From a virus, in the IMG/VR virus record IMGVR_UViG_3300044647_002431, positions 50,712 to 114,711 of that record: 64,000 nucleotides of DNA; one strand, written 5' to 3'. The notes below the pieces were generated by a model. The model saw nothing but the letters and a program-made list of their open reading frames with translations. It searched no databases and was not told where the DNA came from. Positions 15,533-25,178 of this stretch are shown here, in pieces (positions within the stretch are counted from its first letter, which is position 1; every line of letters begins with the position of its first letter). The translations under genes were made by a program, and so were the position numbers.

Positions 15533-17728
15533 TTAAATTAGACAGGCGCCGCCAGCGCAACTAATTTCCTCTATTCCCAAAGTATTATCCTCTGTTTCCA
15601 GTAGTTGCGTATAATCAACCTTCTTGAAGCTATCGAATAAGTCGCAATAAATTTTCCAATTATATACATCTTTCATACAATAAGTTAATCTTTTAACATC
15701 GCTATTAAAATATTTACCAGCAAAGTTTTTCATTTTAGTTATAAACTTTAGTCTATCTTCTGTGTCGTTTTCCTTAGCTTGATTCATAGTTACATAGTCA
15801 CAAGCTGCCCACAAATTGTTGTCAAATACATTAAGAGCTAATTCTATTAAACCAGAGCACCATAAAGCAGCATCTCCGTATTCTTTGACTATTTCTCTAC
15901 TAGTATACACTGTAGTGAACGGAGCCTGAATATAATCTTTGTCTCCACTCTGAGGAATCAAAGAGATCCCCGCAAAATACCGACGATTATCATATATGTA
16001 CTTAGTAACATCTATCCACTCATCTGGCTTAACTGTTACGGTATTGCTAACATTATGACTTAAATAGCTCTGGGTACATAATGATCTATTTTTACCAGAA
16101 TAGACCCAATTTTTTTGAGTGTCTTTTACTATTGACAACATTTCTACTGCTGGTAATTGATTCTTTAGTTTAGCTCCATCTGGTACCTCTATAGGGAATT
16201 TAACCACCTCATCAGTATTGTTGGCAGACCATGATGATTTCTCGCACGCCTGCGGGTTTACTTTTTTGAAGTGTTGGTATGGGGCCTCTAAAACATTCGC
16301 CTGTACGTGCCTTATATAGCGTTTAGCGTGATGTGGGTGTATGCCAGAGCTTGTTCCCAACATACTACTGCTCGTACCCTCTGGTTTTAAACAGGTTACT
16401 CTAGCAGCTTGATTAATACCAATTTTTTTGGCTAATTCTTTATTAGTGTCTACTGCTATTTTGGCACCATTTTTAAGAACTTTTTCTGTTAACACGATAT
16501 CATGCTTTTCCATGATCCCGGTTAATGAAACTCCAAGAAGTGCTTCTCTTTGGAAGATTTTTTGGCTAATTTCGCCTAAATACTCTAGATTTGTAAAACC
16601 AGCCTGTAATGTTCCTATAGTCGCAGCAGCTTTACATCTCTCATAAAAATCACTTTCATCAGTAACAGATGAGCAATTAATAGTAGACAAATTACAGCCT
16701 TGCCAACCAGATCTACCTGTTTCTTCGTCTACGGGCCACATGCCTACTTCTACGCACGGATTAAAAGTCATTTCTGTTGAATCGCTCCAGATAAATCCCG
16801 GTTCTCCAAATTCTTTAACACTATCCATTAGAATTTGAAATTCATCAAATGTGGTTTCATCTTTTAATAGAAGTGCTGAGTTATTACTACGAGCCCTTTG
16901 TGGATTATCCATGTACCAATTTCCTGTTTTAGCCTTGGCCATCTCAACATCGTTATGACTGAATAGTGCTAAGGAAGCACTTCTTCTTACTCCTCCGCTT
17001 AATACAGCATCACTACTATGCATGATAATATCATAGGCATCTATTGGTCGGAGTTTTTTTTGTCCATTTGCTAGACATCTGTCTAGAAGTGTTCTTATTT
17101 TTTCTAAGCCGTTTTGAAGAGGTTCGAACCCTGGAGCCTTACCAACACCAGACGATAAAGAAGATCCTTTTTCTCTAATATTAGAATAATCAAATACTAT
17201 ATATTGGTCTTTATAGTCTTTAAACTTATCTTCTGATGGTTTTGTAAAATATGAACTAAGAAGAACCCCCAGAGCATCAGCCCATCCTTCTATGCTATCT
17301 TCTATAACATACTTTTTACCAGTTTCTGATTTCGGTTCCTGTGACAATGAAGGTAGCTTTGCTATATGGTGTTTTTGAACACTAAACCCAGTACCAGAAC
17401 CGCACAATAGTAGCCAAAAACATTCTTGAAAAAATCTAAGTCTGTCACAATAGGAACTGGTACAGTTGTAAATTTTTGCATGTCTTTTGAGGATAGGTTC
17501 CCCACCAAACTGTAAAGCTCTTTGAGAACCTAAAACTTTTTTCTTATGCATTATGTCGTAGGCCCAATCGATATCAGAACCTATGTTTAAAGAAGCATAC
17601 TTTGTATGCATCATATTTCTAACTCTGTCTACAGCTTCTTTCCATGTTTCTCTGCGATTCTCTTTCTCTAACCATCTTGCATATTTACTAACGAAAGTAT
17701 AATTCTGTAACTCTTGTAAAGCCGACAT
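15533..17728 (-). CDS. nrdJ: Class II (adenosylcobalamin) ribonucleoside-triphosphate reductase
   Basis: A 731-aa monomeric B12-dependent RNR that would reduce NTPs to dNTPs without oxygen. The residues expected from the Lactobacillus enzyme are all visible: the Cys in IYNCTSSYC, NPCVE (thiyl-radical Cys and Glu), GCNLSTINC (partner Cys) and the C-terminal SCAGGACLI pair that re-reduces the site. Length agrees with the family (about 740 aa), so there is no intein. An upstream in-frame ATG would add 20 residues, but AGGAG lies 7 nt before the ATG at 17728, which I chose. The phage must obtain adenosylcobalamin from its host. Confidence 0.93.
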   Translation of the reverse strand: MSALQELQNYTFVSKYARWLEKENRRETWKEAVDRVRNMMHTKYASLNIGSDIDWAYDIMHKKKVLGSQRALQFGGEPILKRHAKIYNCTSSYCDRLRFFQECFWLLLCGSGTGFSVQKHHIAKLPSLSQEPKSETGKKYVIEDSIEGWADALGVLLSSYFTKPSEDKFKDYKDQYIVFDYSNIREKGSSLSSGVGKAPGFEPLQNGLEKIRTLLDRCLANGQKKLRPIDAYDIIMHSSDAVLSGGVRRSASLALFSHNDVEMAKAKTGNWYMDNPQRARSNNSALLLKDETTFDEFQILMDSVKEFGEPGFIWSDSTEMTFNPCVEVGMWPVDEETGRSGWQGCNLSTINCSSVTDESDFYERCKAAATIGTLQAGFTNLEYLGEISQKIFQREALLGVSLTGIMEKHDIVLTEKVLKNGAKIAVDTNKELAKKIGINQAARVTCLKPEGTSSSMLGTSSGIHPHHAKRYIRHVQANVLEAPYQHFKKVNPQACEKSSWSANNTDEVVKFPIEVPDGAKLKNQLPAVEMLSIVKDTQKNWVYSGKNRSLCTQSYLSHNVSNTVTVKPDEWIDVTKYIYDNRRYFAGISLIPQSGDKDYIQAPFTTVYTSREIVKEYGDAALWCSGLIELALNVFDNNLWAACDYVTMNQAKENDTEDRLKFITKMKNFAGKYFNSDVKRLTYCMKDVYNWKIYCDLFDSFKKVDYTQLLETEDNTLGIEEISCAGGACLI

Positions 17729-17849
17729 AAGATCTCCTATTAATATGATTTGTCCGATAGAAACACAGAAAGAAAAAACCCTGTGCAATAATTAATCATA
17801 AAGTTTATTTACTATTATGTCTATAATGATATTTTTAATGATGATATCA

Positions 17850-18401
17850 TCATACACCACAGACACTAGACAACCAAGAAAGATCTGGTTGAATTTTATG
17901 AATTTTTATACCACTCATTTTTGAAAATGTATCAAATATTTTTTGTTGATGTTCGTCAAATAAATGTGTACCGTGAGTATCTGTCATAAATACTTCAGTC
18001 ACTCCTTCTTGCCATAAAGCCATTATGCAATCATTGCAGGACTGTCCTGTGACATAAGCTATTCCCTTATCAGGTCTTACAACACAATTACTCAAAGCAT
18101 TTCTTTCAGCATGAATCATCCATGGGTATTTTTCAGGACGGCTTTTAGGTAGATTGGTGTCGTCCAATCCTCTTGGATAACCATTATATCCGACACCGAG
18201 AATTCTGTTGTTTTGATCTGTTATTATACATCCGTGTTGGGTATGTATGTCGTGGCTTCTTTGGGAAACAACTTTTGCAAGTCCTAAAAAATAATTTGCC
18301 CAGCTCGGTCTCATGTTTGTTCCGTTTAAGAATTTTATTTCCAAAATCTCATATTGATTTGGGACAGGTTGTTGAATCTTCGATGTGTCCAGGTGATTCA
18401 T
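17850..18401 (-). CDS. dCMP deaminase
   Basis: A 183-aa zinc deaminase that would turn dCMP into dUMP for thymidylate synthesis. The zinc site is HAER (H97, E99) and SCNDC (C122, C125), and VGYNGYPRG (70-78) is the typical dCMP-deaminase substrate loop. The first 29 residues are extra relative to most relatives; a start at the Met of MRPSWANYF (18314) is possible, but neither start has a clear ribosome site. It stands just upstream of the RNR gene. A 14-bp palindrome (TGATGATATCATCA) overlaps its stop. Confidence 0.88.
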   Translation of the reverse strand: MNHLDTSKIQQPVPNQYEILEIKFLNGTNMRPSWANYFLGLAKVVSQRSHDIHTQHGCIITDQNNRILGVGYNGYPRGLDDTNLPKSRPEKYPWMIHAERNALSNCVVRPDKGIAYVTGQSCNDCIMALWQEGVTEVFMTDTHGTHLFDEHQQKIFDTFSKMSGIKIHKIQPDLSWLSSVCGV

Positions 18402-18453
18402 TATACGTTTCTGTGTCGGAATAGCAACCGGATGTTCTAAAAATTCTTGTTTA

Positions 18454-19752
18454 TTATATTACATCTGTCAGAGGGTATTCATAGTAATCTGGTTTGTCAG
18501 CAGAAGTAATTTGTATATTGTCGATGTATATAGATAATTCCCTTATGTCTGTTCCCATAGACAGTCGCTGGGGGATAATGTAGTCTGAATCAATGATCAT
18601 ATTTATTGGTTCTAATATTTCTATAACCATATGCCCGTCTAGCAACAAGTTATTTGTGTCTATATTAGATCCATTAATATTGATATTGATATATTGAATT
18701 TTATAAGGTTTTTTAAAACTGATTTTAGCTTTATTAATATTTCTAAAGTTAAGACAATTATTGCCAGATAACCAAAGGATACTATTATTATTGTCACTAG
18801 TATATTTATTAGAATTATAAATTATAGGTTTAGTATCAGAATAAGAAGTAGATCTATTATCAAAAAATCCCTTAATATCTTTTGATAAATCATAGTTTGA
18901 CAAGAGTTTATTAGTAAATGAATAAAATCCTAAATTGTTTTGTTCAATATAATTTTGAGAATTTAATGTATTGATTAAGCCGTATCTGCTATGATAGTTT
19001 CTGTTATGAATCATTCCATGATATTGATGAGTTGCATGACAATTTTCTATGTATGCTGTTTTTTTGTAGTTGGTTGCAGAGATGAATTGTTTGCTTTTTT
19101 CTATATAATCTAATATTTGGACTTTGTGATCAGAAAAAACCCTATCAAAAATATTCATAGAAATATAGTGACTATCAATAAAAAAAGGTACTATATTTAT
19201 AGTATCTCCTCCACCAACCAAACATTTATCAAATAAACCCCCAACATAGGATAAATAGTTTTTTCTATATGCTATAAATCCTCCAGGATTACCATCATTT
19301 ATATGATTGTTTAAAGTTGAGAATTTTACAGTACTTTCATAATATCTATCCATACCTAAACCATCTGGTCCAATATATTTAATTGTTTCGAAACATTGAA
19401 CCATAATATGATTTTTTAATAAATTACAAGTTTTATAGTGCCAATTATTATTATTTAAAATAATGTCACTATCTGCTACAACAATATATTCGTATAGTCT
19501 TGGTATTTCTTTCAGCAAAAAATTTATAGCAGATTCTTTATGCCACAGGGGACTATTGTTATGGATAGTAAAAATTGTACCAGTATTGGTATCGAGATTA
19601 GAGGTTGTATTCTCTGGTATTATCTCACAAATATATAAATGATTACCTAGACCACATCCATCAATAAAAGCAACAAATTTATGAAAATTTTCAATAACTA
19701 ATGGTGAATTTTGATGATTATAAATTGTAGTCAAAATTGCTAAATTATTCAT
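18454..19752 (-). CDS. GT-A type glycosyltransferase with C-terminal beta domain
   Basis: A 432-aa protein. The first ~260 residues follow a GT-A nucleotide-sugar transferase: AILTTIYNH at the start, VVADSDIIL (DxD-type metal site, about 92-100), and GNPGGFIAYRKNYL as the acceptor-side loop. The last ~110 residues are beta-rich and full of Asn/Ile, perhaps a carbohydrate-binding or capping domain. It is the most downstream gene of the glycan island and overlaps the next upstream gene by 8 bp. Donor and acceptor sugars cannot be read. Confidence 0.75.
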   Translation of the reverse strand: MNNLAILTTIYNHQNSPLVIENFHKFVAFIDGCGLGNHLYICEIIPENTTSNLDTNTGTIFTIHNNSPLWHKESAINFLLKEIPRLYEYIVVADSDIILNNNNWHYKTCNLLKNHIMVQCFETIKYIGPDGLGMDRYYESTVKFSTLNNHINDGNPGGFIAYRKNYLSYVGGLFDKCLVGGGDTINIVPFFIDSHYISMNIFDRVFSDHKVQILDYIEKSKQFISATNYKKTAYIENCHATHQYHGMIHNRNYHSRYGLINTLNSQNYIEQNNLGFYSFTNKLLSNYDLSKDIKGFFDNRSTSYSDTKPIIYNSNKYTSDNNNSILWLSGNNCLNFRNINKAKISFKKPYKIQYINININGSNIDTNNLLLDGHMVIEILEPINMIIDSDYIIPQRLSMGTDIRELSIYIDNIQITSADKPDYYEYPLTDVI

Positions 19753-21892
19753 TAAATGTTTCTATCTTAAGATTAGTTTTATCTCTCATTAATTTTAAGA
19801 ATTGTACCCTATTAATTTCTTGATATTTTTTCATTCCTTTTGTTATGTCTGTTCCGCTAGAAGATCCTTCGTCGTGAATAGCAACACATCTTGGTTCATA
19901 TATGGTTTTTAATCCGTTAATATGTGCTCGATATTGCCACTCGCTATCTTCATAATACATTTTATCAAGCTGCTCGCTTAGTGGACCAAGTTTATCTATG
20001 GCGTCTCTTCTCATATATAATAAGCATCCAGAGCAATATCCAGTATAGTGTGGGATATTAAATTGAGGATCATCAGCATCTTGATGCCTTCCCTTATTTC
20101 TGCCAGTACCATCAGAATATAGCTCTGCCCCAGCTTCTGCTAGCTTACCATTTGGATATAATGTTTTTCCTCCAGCAGCAGCAATGTAGTCAGCACTATA
20201 TGCACTAGAGTATAAATAATTTAACCAATAATTATCTAAAATTTCTATATCATCATTAATTAATAATATATCAGAAGATTGATATTTTGTATCATTAATA
20301 ATTTTATTGTTTGGTATGATAAAATACTCATTGGTGTTATTTTTTATGTATATTATTTTATCTGTATTGAATTTATTTTTTATGTATTCCGATTGGTCTT
20401 GAATCCCATTATCTGTAATAACTATATTATAATTTGAATATTTTGTTTTTTCTAATATGGTCTCAAGACATTTTTCTAATTTTTCTGGTTGATTGTAAGT
20501 TACTATACTAATAATTATATGTTTATCTTGTAATGAATGCTTAAGAATATTAGTTGCTGATGTTCTAGATACTATTTGTGATAAATGTTTTTGTGCCGAT
20601 CTGCCCAGATTAACCTTTTCTTTTAGAGATAAAGAGAAGAAGTATTCTAGCTCTTCTATAAAACCTTCTTCTGAATTTGTTATTAATGCATTTTGTCTAT
20701 GGGCAAATTTTATTCCTTCATTTCCTATATCAGAAGTAAGTATAGGCACCCCACACATTCCAGCATCACAAATTTTCCCTTTAATACCTGCTCCCCAAAA
20801 CAATGGAGCAATCATTAAACAAGATTTTTTATATAAATCATTAAGATTATCTACTTGTCCAAGATATTGTATTTCTGGAATATTCTGGATCTTTTGTTGA
20901 ATTGATTCATCTAAATACGGACCAGCTATCAACAGGCAGGGTTTGTTTTTTAAAGAATGATATGTTTTAGTTTTCTGAAATTTTGTATAAATATTAATAG
21001 TCTTTTTAACCGCTTCGACATTTGGGCCGTGATTATAATTACCTATAAAAATTATGTGTTTTCCTAATTTAATATTTTTACTATCATGTATATTGCTTAG
21101 TATTTTAATATTGTATCCGTAACCTAGTTCTTTTTGAATATGTTTTTTATCGTCCTCTGTTATGGCGAATATTGTGTTAGCTTTTGAGTATACATTTTTT
21201 TCTATATTTTTCCTATCTTCTATATTATTTTGGGTCATTAATAATTGCCCAGAATTTTTACCTCTTTGTTCTCTTACCCAGTGAACATCCACGCTGTCTA
21301 CTAAAATTTTAATACTAGGAAATAATGATTTAACAATATCTATGTACTGGTTTCCTATATCGTACCACGAAAAAATTGCATTATCAAAAATTATTTTATT
21401 ATCAGCTGCTTCTTGCAAGTACTTATTTAAGTATATTCCTTTGTGTATATTTGGTACAAAAACTGGTATATTTAATTCTTTTACTATTTCTATATATTTG
21501 CGATTATTATAACCGTTACATAAAAACCATACGTTATATTCGAAATCAAGTTTTAAAATCTTCAGAATCTGTAACAATCTATTACCTCCACTACTACAAT
21601 CAAAATCGGGAGCCATAGGAGAAAAATACAATAAATTTTTACCATTATTCCAAAATTCAGGAACCTTTATGTTTATTGTGTCTAGGTTTTCAATCATAAT
21701 TTGTTTATAGTTTCTACCTTCGCCTATTCCGAACATCAGGTAGTGCTCTGTGGCCTTTTGACTGGTGTTTACCTCACACTGAATAAGATCAGGATGCATT
21801 GATGTATAGATCATGGGGTCAAAATCTTCGGGAATGAGATGTTTGTTGTTTTCAACTAATTGTTTTGTATATTCATTAGAGATCCATTTCAT
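19745..21892 (-). CDS. Two-domain glycosyltransferase (GT4-like plus GT2-like)
   Basis: A 715-aa fused enzyme. Residues 20-60 form a short module with FDPMIYTSMHPDL and HYLMFGIGEGRNY, also found in a separate gene at 39307. About 75-450 reads as a GT-B/GT4 transferase with IFIGNYNHGPNVEA and, near residue 365, the UDP-binding-type loop APLFWGAGIKGKI. About 465-700 is a GT2/GT-A domain with IISIVTYNQPEKL, LLINDDIEI (DDD-like metal site) and YYEDSEWQYR. The two domains would add consecutive sugars. Domain fusions like this are usual in bacterial O-antigen or glycoprotein loci. Confidence 0.82.
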   Translation of the reverse strand: MKWISNEYTKQLVENNKHLIPEDFDPMIYTSMHPDLIQCEVNTSQKATEHYLMFGIGEGRNYKQIMIENLDTINIKVPEFWNNGKNLLYFSPMAPDFDCSSGGNRLLQILKILKLDFEYNVWFLCNGYNNRKYIEIVKELNIPVFVPNIHKGIYLNKYLQEAADNKIIFDNAIFSWYDIGNQYIDIVKSLFPSIKILVDSVDVHWVREQRGKNSGQLLMTQNNIEDRKNIEKNVYSKANTIFAITEDDKKHIQKELGYGYNIKILSNIHDSKNIKLGKHIIFIGNYNHGPNVEAVKKTINIYTKFQKTKTYHSLKNKPCLLIAGPYLDESIQQKIQNIPEIQYLGQVDNLNDLYKKSCLMIAPLFWGAGIKGKICDAGMCGVPILTSDIGNEGIKFAHRQNALITNSEEGFIEELEYFFSLSLKEKVNLGRSAQKHLSQIVSRTSATNILKHSLQDKHIIISIVTYNQPEKLEKCLETILEKTKYSNYNIVITDNGIQDQSEYIKNKFNTDKIIYIKNNTNEYFIIPNNKIINDTKYQSSDILLINDDIEILDNYWLNYLYSSAYSADYIAAAGGKTLYPNGKLAEAGAELYSDGTGRNKGRHQDADDPQFNIPHYTGYCSGCLLYMRRDAIDKLGPLSEQLDKMYYEDSEWQYRAHINGLKTIYEPRCVAIHDEGSSSGTDITKGMKKYQEINRVQFLKLMRDKTNLKIETFNE

Positions 21893-22562
21893 AATATTTT
21901 TCTAATAATTTAATTTCTAGTTTGATTGTGCTGTATATAATATTTTTTATTTTTGGGCTAATTTCAATTTCTATAATATTATCAATAGTAGATCGATTTA
22001 TGTGATAATTAGGTATATGCAATTCAAAAGGATTTGAAGAATTAAAAATTTCACATAGTTTTTGTTTTTCAACTTGAAAACAGAATTGATAATCATTAAT
22101 TATTTTTTTTGCTTCTTTATATTTTTGTTCTAATGAAATATCTAAAAATTTACATTTAGTTAAGTAATCTATTGTTAAATTACCAAATTGTTCTAGGTAA
22201 TTTATTAATACGTCTTCAGCTATATTATTAATGTGTATATTGTAAAAAAAATGAATATGACTAATTATTCTTGATATTGGGTTTCTAAGAGTAAGTATTC
22301 TATAAGTATCTTCTATAGGTAATTTAAAACTATTCTCAATAAAAAAAGTTGGACTATGGTCTACGAAAAGAAGAGTGTCTGTATGGATAGCTTCTATTAG
22401 GTGGGGTTTTTCATATAAACAAATATTTGAATGTGTATGCTCTGATATATAAGCTGGAGCTTGTTGAAAGTAAACATTATCTTTTATTCCGTCATATATA
22501 CTTTTCTTTAAACTTGATCCACCACATCTTGGTATATGATTTAATACTAAATACTTGAACAT
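21876..22562 (-). CDS. Sulfotransferase-family protein
   Basis: A 228-aa PAPS-type sulfotransferase candidate. The 5'-phosphosulfate loop reads HIPRCGGSSL (9-18) and the 3'-phosphate motif RNPISRIISH (about 98-107), both in expected order. It would move sulfate from PAPS to a sugar hydroxyl, adding negative charge to the island's glycan. The catalytic base is not obvious. It overlaps the upstream end of the two-domain transferase gene by 17 bp. Confidence 0.72.
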   Translation of the reverse strand: MFKYLVLNHIPRCGGSSLKKSIYDGIKDNVYFQQAPAYISEHTHSNICLYEKPHLIEAIHTDTLLFVDHSPTFFIENSFKLPIEDTYRILTLRNPISRIISHIHFFYNIHINNIAEDVLINYLEQFGNLTIDYLTKCKFLDISLEQKYKEAKKIINDYQFCFQVEKQKLCEIFNSSNPFELHIPNYHINRSTIDNIIEIEISPKIKNIIYSTIKLEIKLLEKYYEMDL

Positions 22563-22598
22563 AATGTATGGTGCTCTTCTAAATATGATAGTAAGTTT

Positions 22599-23423
22599 TT
22601 ATATACGATATTCTATTTTATCAAAAAAAATATTTGGATCAAAATCCCAGAAATAATTTAGACTCTTATTTTGGTTTAATTCAAGAAGTTTAGTTCCAGA
22701 CAAACAGTTTTCTTTTAATAAAGAATATAGTTCTTCATGAGTTAAGGGTTTATCAAACAATGAGCTTTGTCCCCTATTATCACCATGAATATGGTTTGCA
22801 CTCCATCCATATATTCCTATGTGACCATGCCGGTTGGTTTCTGGGGCTATTGTAGTCATATTATTTTTGACTAATATATTTTTTAAATCTAAATCTAGGC
22901 CGTCAATCTCTTTTATAGAATCGTAATATGGCTTGACATATTTTATAAACTTAAACCTACTAATTAAACAGGATCGTATTGATGTTGCTGAACGAATTAT
23001 TTTATTAGGATTTCCTTTTGGTTTTTCCCATGCTCCTATGTGGAAGTATAGTATATCATCTTTGTCTAGTGCTCTGTCTTGACATAATTGCTCACACAGC
23101 ATTAAATAGTCTTTACTGATTAAAATGTCGTCTTCTATACTTATTACATAATCATAATCCGTATTATCAAAAGTAAATTTTACAGAATCGTACCAGCTAT
23201 ATTTACCAGAGTTTCTTGGCCAATTGATACGAATATATTTGTCTGTTATGACTTTGTCGTAGTCTACTGAATATCCATGTATTGGGTGGGGGTCAACAAA
23301 AACATAAGTCTGGAATTTATCAGAATTTTCTGAGTTGTTTTGATATTCAAGAGATAATTGCAGCATGGCTGATCTATCATAATAAGTGGATCGAACTATT
23401 GCTATATTTTGTGTTTTTTTCAT
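22599..23423 (-). CDS. GT-A glycosyltransferase-like protein
   Basis: A 274-aa protein with a GT-A plan: it starts AIVRSTYYDRSAMLQLSLE, has SIEDDILISKDYLM (about 97-110) with the EDD metal site of GNT-I-like and GT2 transferases, and ends with aromatic acceptor-side segments (GIYGWSANHIHG). Found within the glycan island but separated by small gaps from both neighbours. Exact family uncertain. Confidence 0.6.
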   Translation of the reverse strand: MKKTQNIAIVRSTYYDRSAMLQLSLEYQNNSENSDKFQTYVFVDPHPIHGYSVDYDKVITDKYIRINWPRNSGKYSWYDSVKFTFDNTDYDYVISIEDDILISKDYLMLCEQLCQDRALDKDDILYFHIGAWEKPKGNPNKIIRSATSIRSCLISRFKFIKYVKPYYDSIKEIDGLDLDLKNILVKNNMTTIAPETNRHGHIGIYGWSANHIHGDNRGQSSLFDKPLTHEELYSLLKENCLSGTKLLELNQNKSLNYFWDFDPNIFFDKIEYRI

Positions 23424-23463
23424 ATCGTTTCTAGCTGTGACTCAGTTTGTTTTGCATTAATAC

Positions 23464-24084
23464 TTAAGTAGTATATGGGACTTGACTATACGTTTTATCT
23501 GTTCTCCAGTCAACATGAACAAGTCTTATTTTTTCAAATAAATTTATTGCCATAATACCAGACTGTTTAGCTAATTCTCTAAAATGATTTTCGCAATTCA
23601 TTACTCCTAAATTCCAATCTTTATTGAATTCAATATTAGTATGTTTATAAATCCAAGCATCTTGACAAATCTCCGGATTAATTTGTCTTGTGTTATTTGG
23701 GTTATAAGTACCTCCAGATGGAATTATATTGCCATCTTTTGTTAAGTCTTTTCTTGTTAATACATATAATCTATTTTCCCATTCATTTATTTGATCCAAA
23801 AAAGATAATGATTCATCAAAATAAACATCAGAATTAGATAGTATTTTTATATCTTCTGGATATTCTTTATCAGCATAGTCCATCCACATTTTATAGGAAA
23901 GTCTTGTTTGTATTGGAACAACAATCAACTTTTCATTGAAAATGTTGTTGAACTCGCAATTATCAACAAATAGAACTAGTTTGTCTATTCTTTCATTAGA
24001 AAGGTTTTGATATAAACAGTAAAGATTGTAAGTTAGAATTTCGGGTGTGGCTTTGAACCACTGGGTGAATAGTATTTTATTCAT
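23464..24084 (-). CDS. Glycosyltransferase-like protein (GT-A, ILSNSDVYFD type)
   Basis: A 206-aa protein with KILFTQWFKATPE at the start and ILSNSDVYFDESL near residue 83, a DxD-type motif seen in small viral and bacterial transferases. I chose the ATG at 24084: GGAGG lies 5 nt upstream of it, whereas the in-frame GTG at 24096 is part of that ribosome site. The start overlaps the stop of the frameshifted gene upstream. Substrate unknown. Confidence 0.6.
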   Translation of the reverse strand: MNKILFTQWFKATPEILTYNLYCLYQNLSNERIDKLVLFVDNCEFNNIFNEKLIVVPIQTRLSYKMWMDYADKEYPEDIKILSNSDVYFDESLSFLDQINEWENRLYVLTRKDLTKDGNIIPSGGTYNPNNTRQINPEICQDAWIYKHTNIEFNKDWNLGVMNCENHFRELAKQSGIMAINLFEKIRLVHVDWRTDKTYSQVPYTT

Positions 24085-24299
24085 TAAGTCCTCCACTAGT
24101 TTCCCTTATAATATCGTTCTGGGACAACTCTGTCCAGTATATTTCATAGGCTATAGTGTCTTCTAATGCTTCAAACAAATGATATTCTTTTGGTTTTACT
24201 ACGGACATTTCTTGATCAGATAATGTTGTTTCATCAATAAGGTCGTAGTCATTTTTCCAAACTTTTATTTTTAATTTCGTTTAGTGATAATATTTTCAT
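24077..24299 (-). pseudogene. Frameshifted small gene starting at the shared island junction
   Basis: From the ATG at 24299 the frame reads MKILSLNEIKNK, then stops. Removing one A from the A4 run (24263-24266 on the plus strand) continues into 60 codons (KVWKNDYDLIDETTL ... WTELSQNDIIRETSGG) that end in a TAA overlapping the ATG of the next gene, exactly the layout of an intact gene. A 73-aa protein therefore seems to have been disrupted by one base, or misread in a homopolymer. No family recognised. The first 12 residues recur at 26430, 34617 and, less exactly, 39275. Confidence 0.6.
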
Positions 24300-24322
24300 G
24301 ATAAAAGCTTTTTTATAATTTC
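24265..24322 (-). repeat. 58-bp perfect direct repeat, copy 1
   Basis: Identical to 34583-34640, and similarity continues to about 24360/34678. On the minus strand it spans a gene end (EIIKKLLS-stop) overlapping a gene start (MKILSLNEIKNK). The two copies lie 10.3 kb apart in the same orientation. Confidence 0.9.
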
Positions 24323-24362
24323 AAAGACTTTCTGTGGACATTCTTCTGAAAATTCTTTCAGA

Positions 24363-25103
24363 TTAGCGAGATCTTTTTTCATGCATGTTTTTTTCCAAAG
24401 ATACAGACAAATCTTTTTCTTTGTAGTTTTCTGTCCTAAAGTAGTCGCCATGTGGGATATGAAAAATTGGTACAAAATTTTTATCAAATTTAAGTCGTTG
24501 TCTATTTAATCCTAATTTCTCTAGTCTTGAGTATAAATCACAATCATCATAACCATAACCATGCTGATTTCCTTGGTATAATCCGGCATTAATTATGTGT
24601 TCTTTTTTTGCACACAAAAATCCATTTAAATATTTCAAGAACCCCAAGGAATTGTCCAACGATTCATCTCCCCAATGCCCGGTAAAAAACTCAGATTCCA
24701 AATCAAAACTTAGCCAATCGCACAAATCAATATAAGGATTCAAGATGTAATCGACATCTAATTTTAGAATATTTTCATAAGTACAATTTTCAATTCCAAT
24801 ATTATAAACTTTAGACTGATTAAAGTATTCTTCATCATGCGATCTTATAATTATGATTCGTTTATCTAAAGATTCAAAGTATTTTGAATTAAAATCAGAA
24901 GAAGAACAATCGACTATTACTATTTCTTTAATTTCTGGTTTCATTAGCCAAGAATTTATGGAAGTTTGTAAAACTCTGGACCTGTTTTTCAAACCAACCA
25001 CAACAGATAAGTTTGAAATGGGAGCATATGACAATGGATTTTTTTTTGTTATTTCTAATTGATTAGCTCCTATGATACTTGGAACTTGGCTAAAAGTGCT
25101 CAT
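24363..25103 (-). CDS. GT2 glycosyltransferase, 3' end frameshifted
   Basis: A 246-aa GT2 transferase: VVVGLKNRSRVLQTSI at the start, VDCSSSDF, LKLDVDYIL (metal site, about 126-134) and the GYGYDDCDLYSRL motif (about 190) of galactosyltransferase-like C-terminal domains. The frame ends abruptly in MHEKRSR. If one A is dropped from the A6 run at 24374-24379, the chain continues HEKDLANLKEFSEE ... EIIKKLLS and ends at 24296 by an ATGA overlap. That tail closely matches the end of the 34614-35561 product, so the present stop is probably caused by an indel, real or artefactual. Confidence 0.78.
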   Translation of the reverse strand: MSTFSQVPSIIGANQLEITKKNPLSYAPISNLSVVVGLKNRSRVLQTSINSWLMKPEIKEIVIVDCSSSDFNSKYFESLDKRIIIIRSHDEEYFNQSKVYNIGIENCTYENILKLDVDYILNPYIDLCDWLSFDLESEFFTGHWGDESLDNSLGFLKYLNGFLCAKKEHIINAGLYQGNQHGYGYDDCDLYSRLEKLGLNRQRLKFDKNFVPIFHIPHGDYFRTENYKEKDLSVSLEKNMHEKRSR

Positions 25104-25178
25104 TTTTTTCTCACCTTGTTAAGTAGTTTATTATCGAGTATAAATTACTATAGTTGTGTTCTAGAAGGTATTTTTTTG

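Noticed and set aside
17813-17850. TGATGATATCATCA palindrome as a terminator or operator
   Set aside because: It is only A/T-rich, overlaps the deaminase stop codon and has no proper T-run or second copy.
24296-24487. Separate 63-aa gene
   Set aside because: Its N-terminal part is a shadow of the GT2 gene; only the last 25 codons are meaningful, as the frameshifted tail of that gene.
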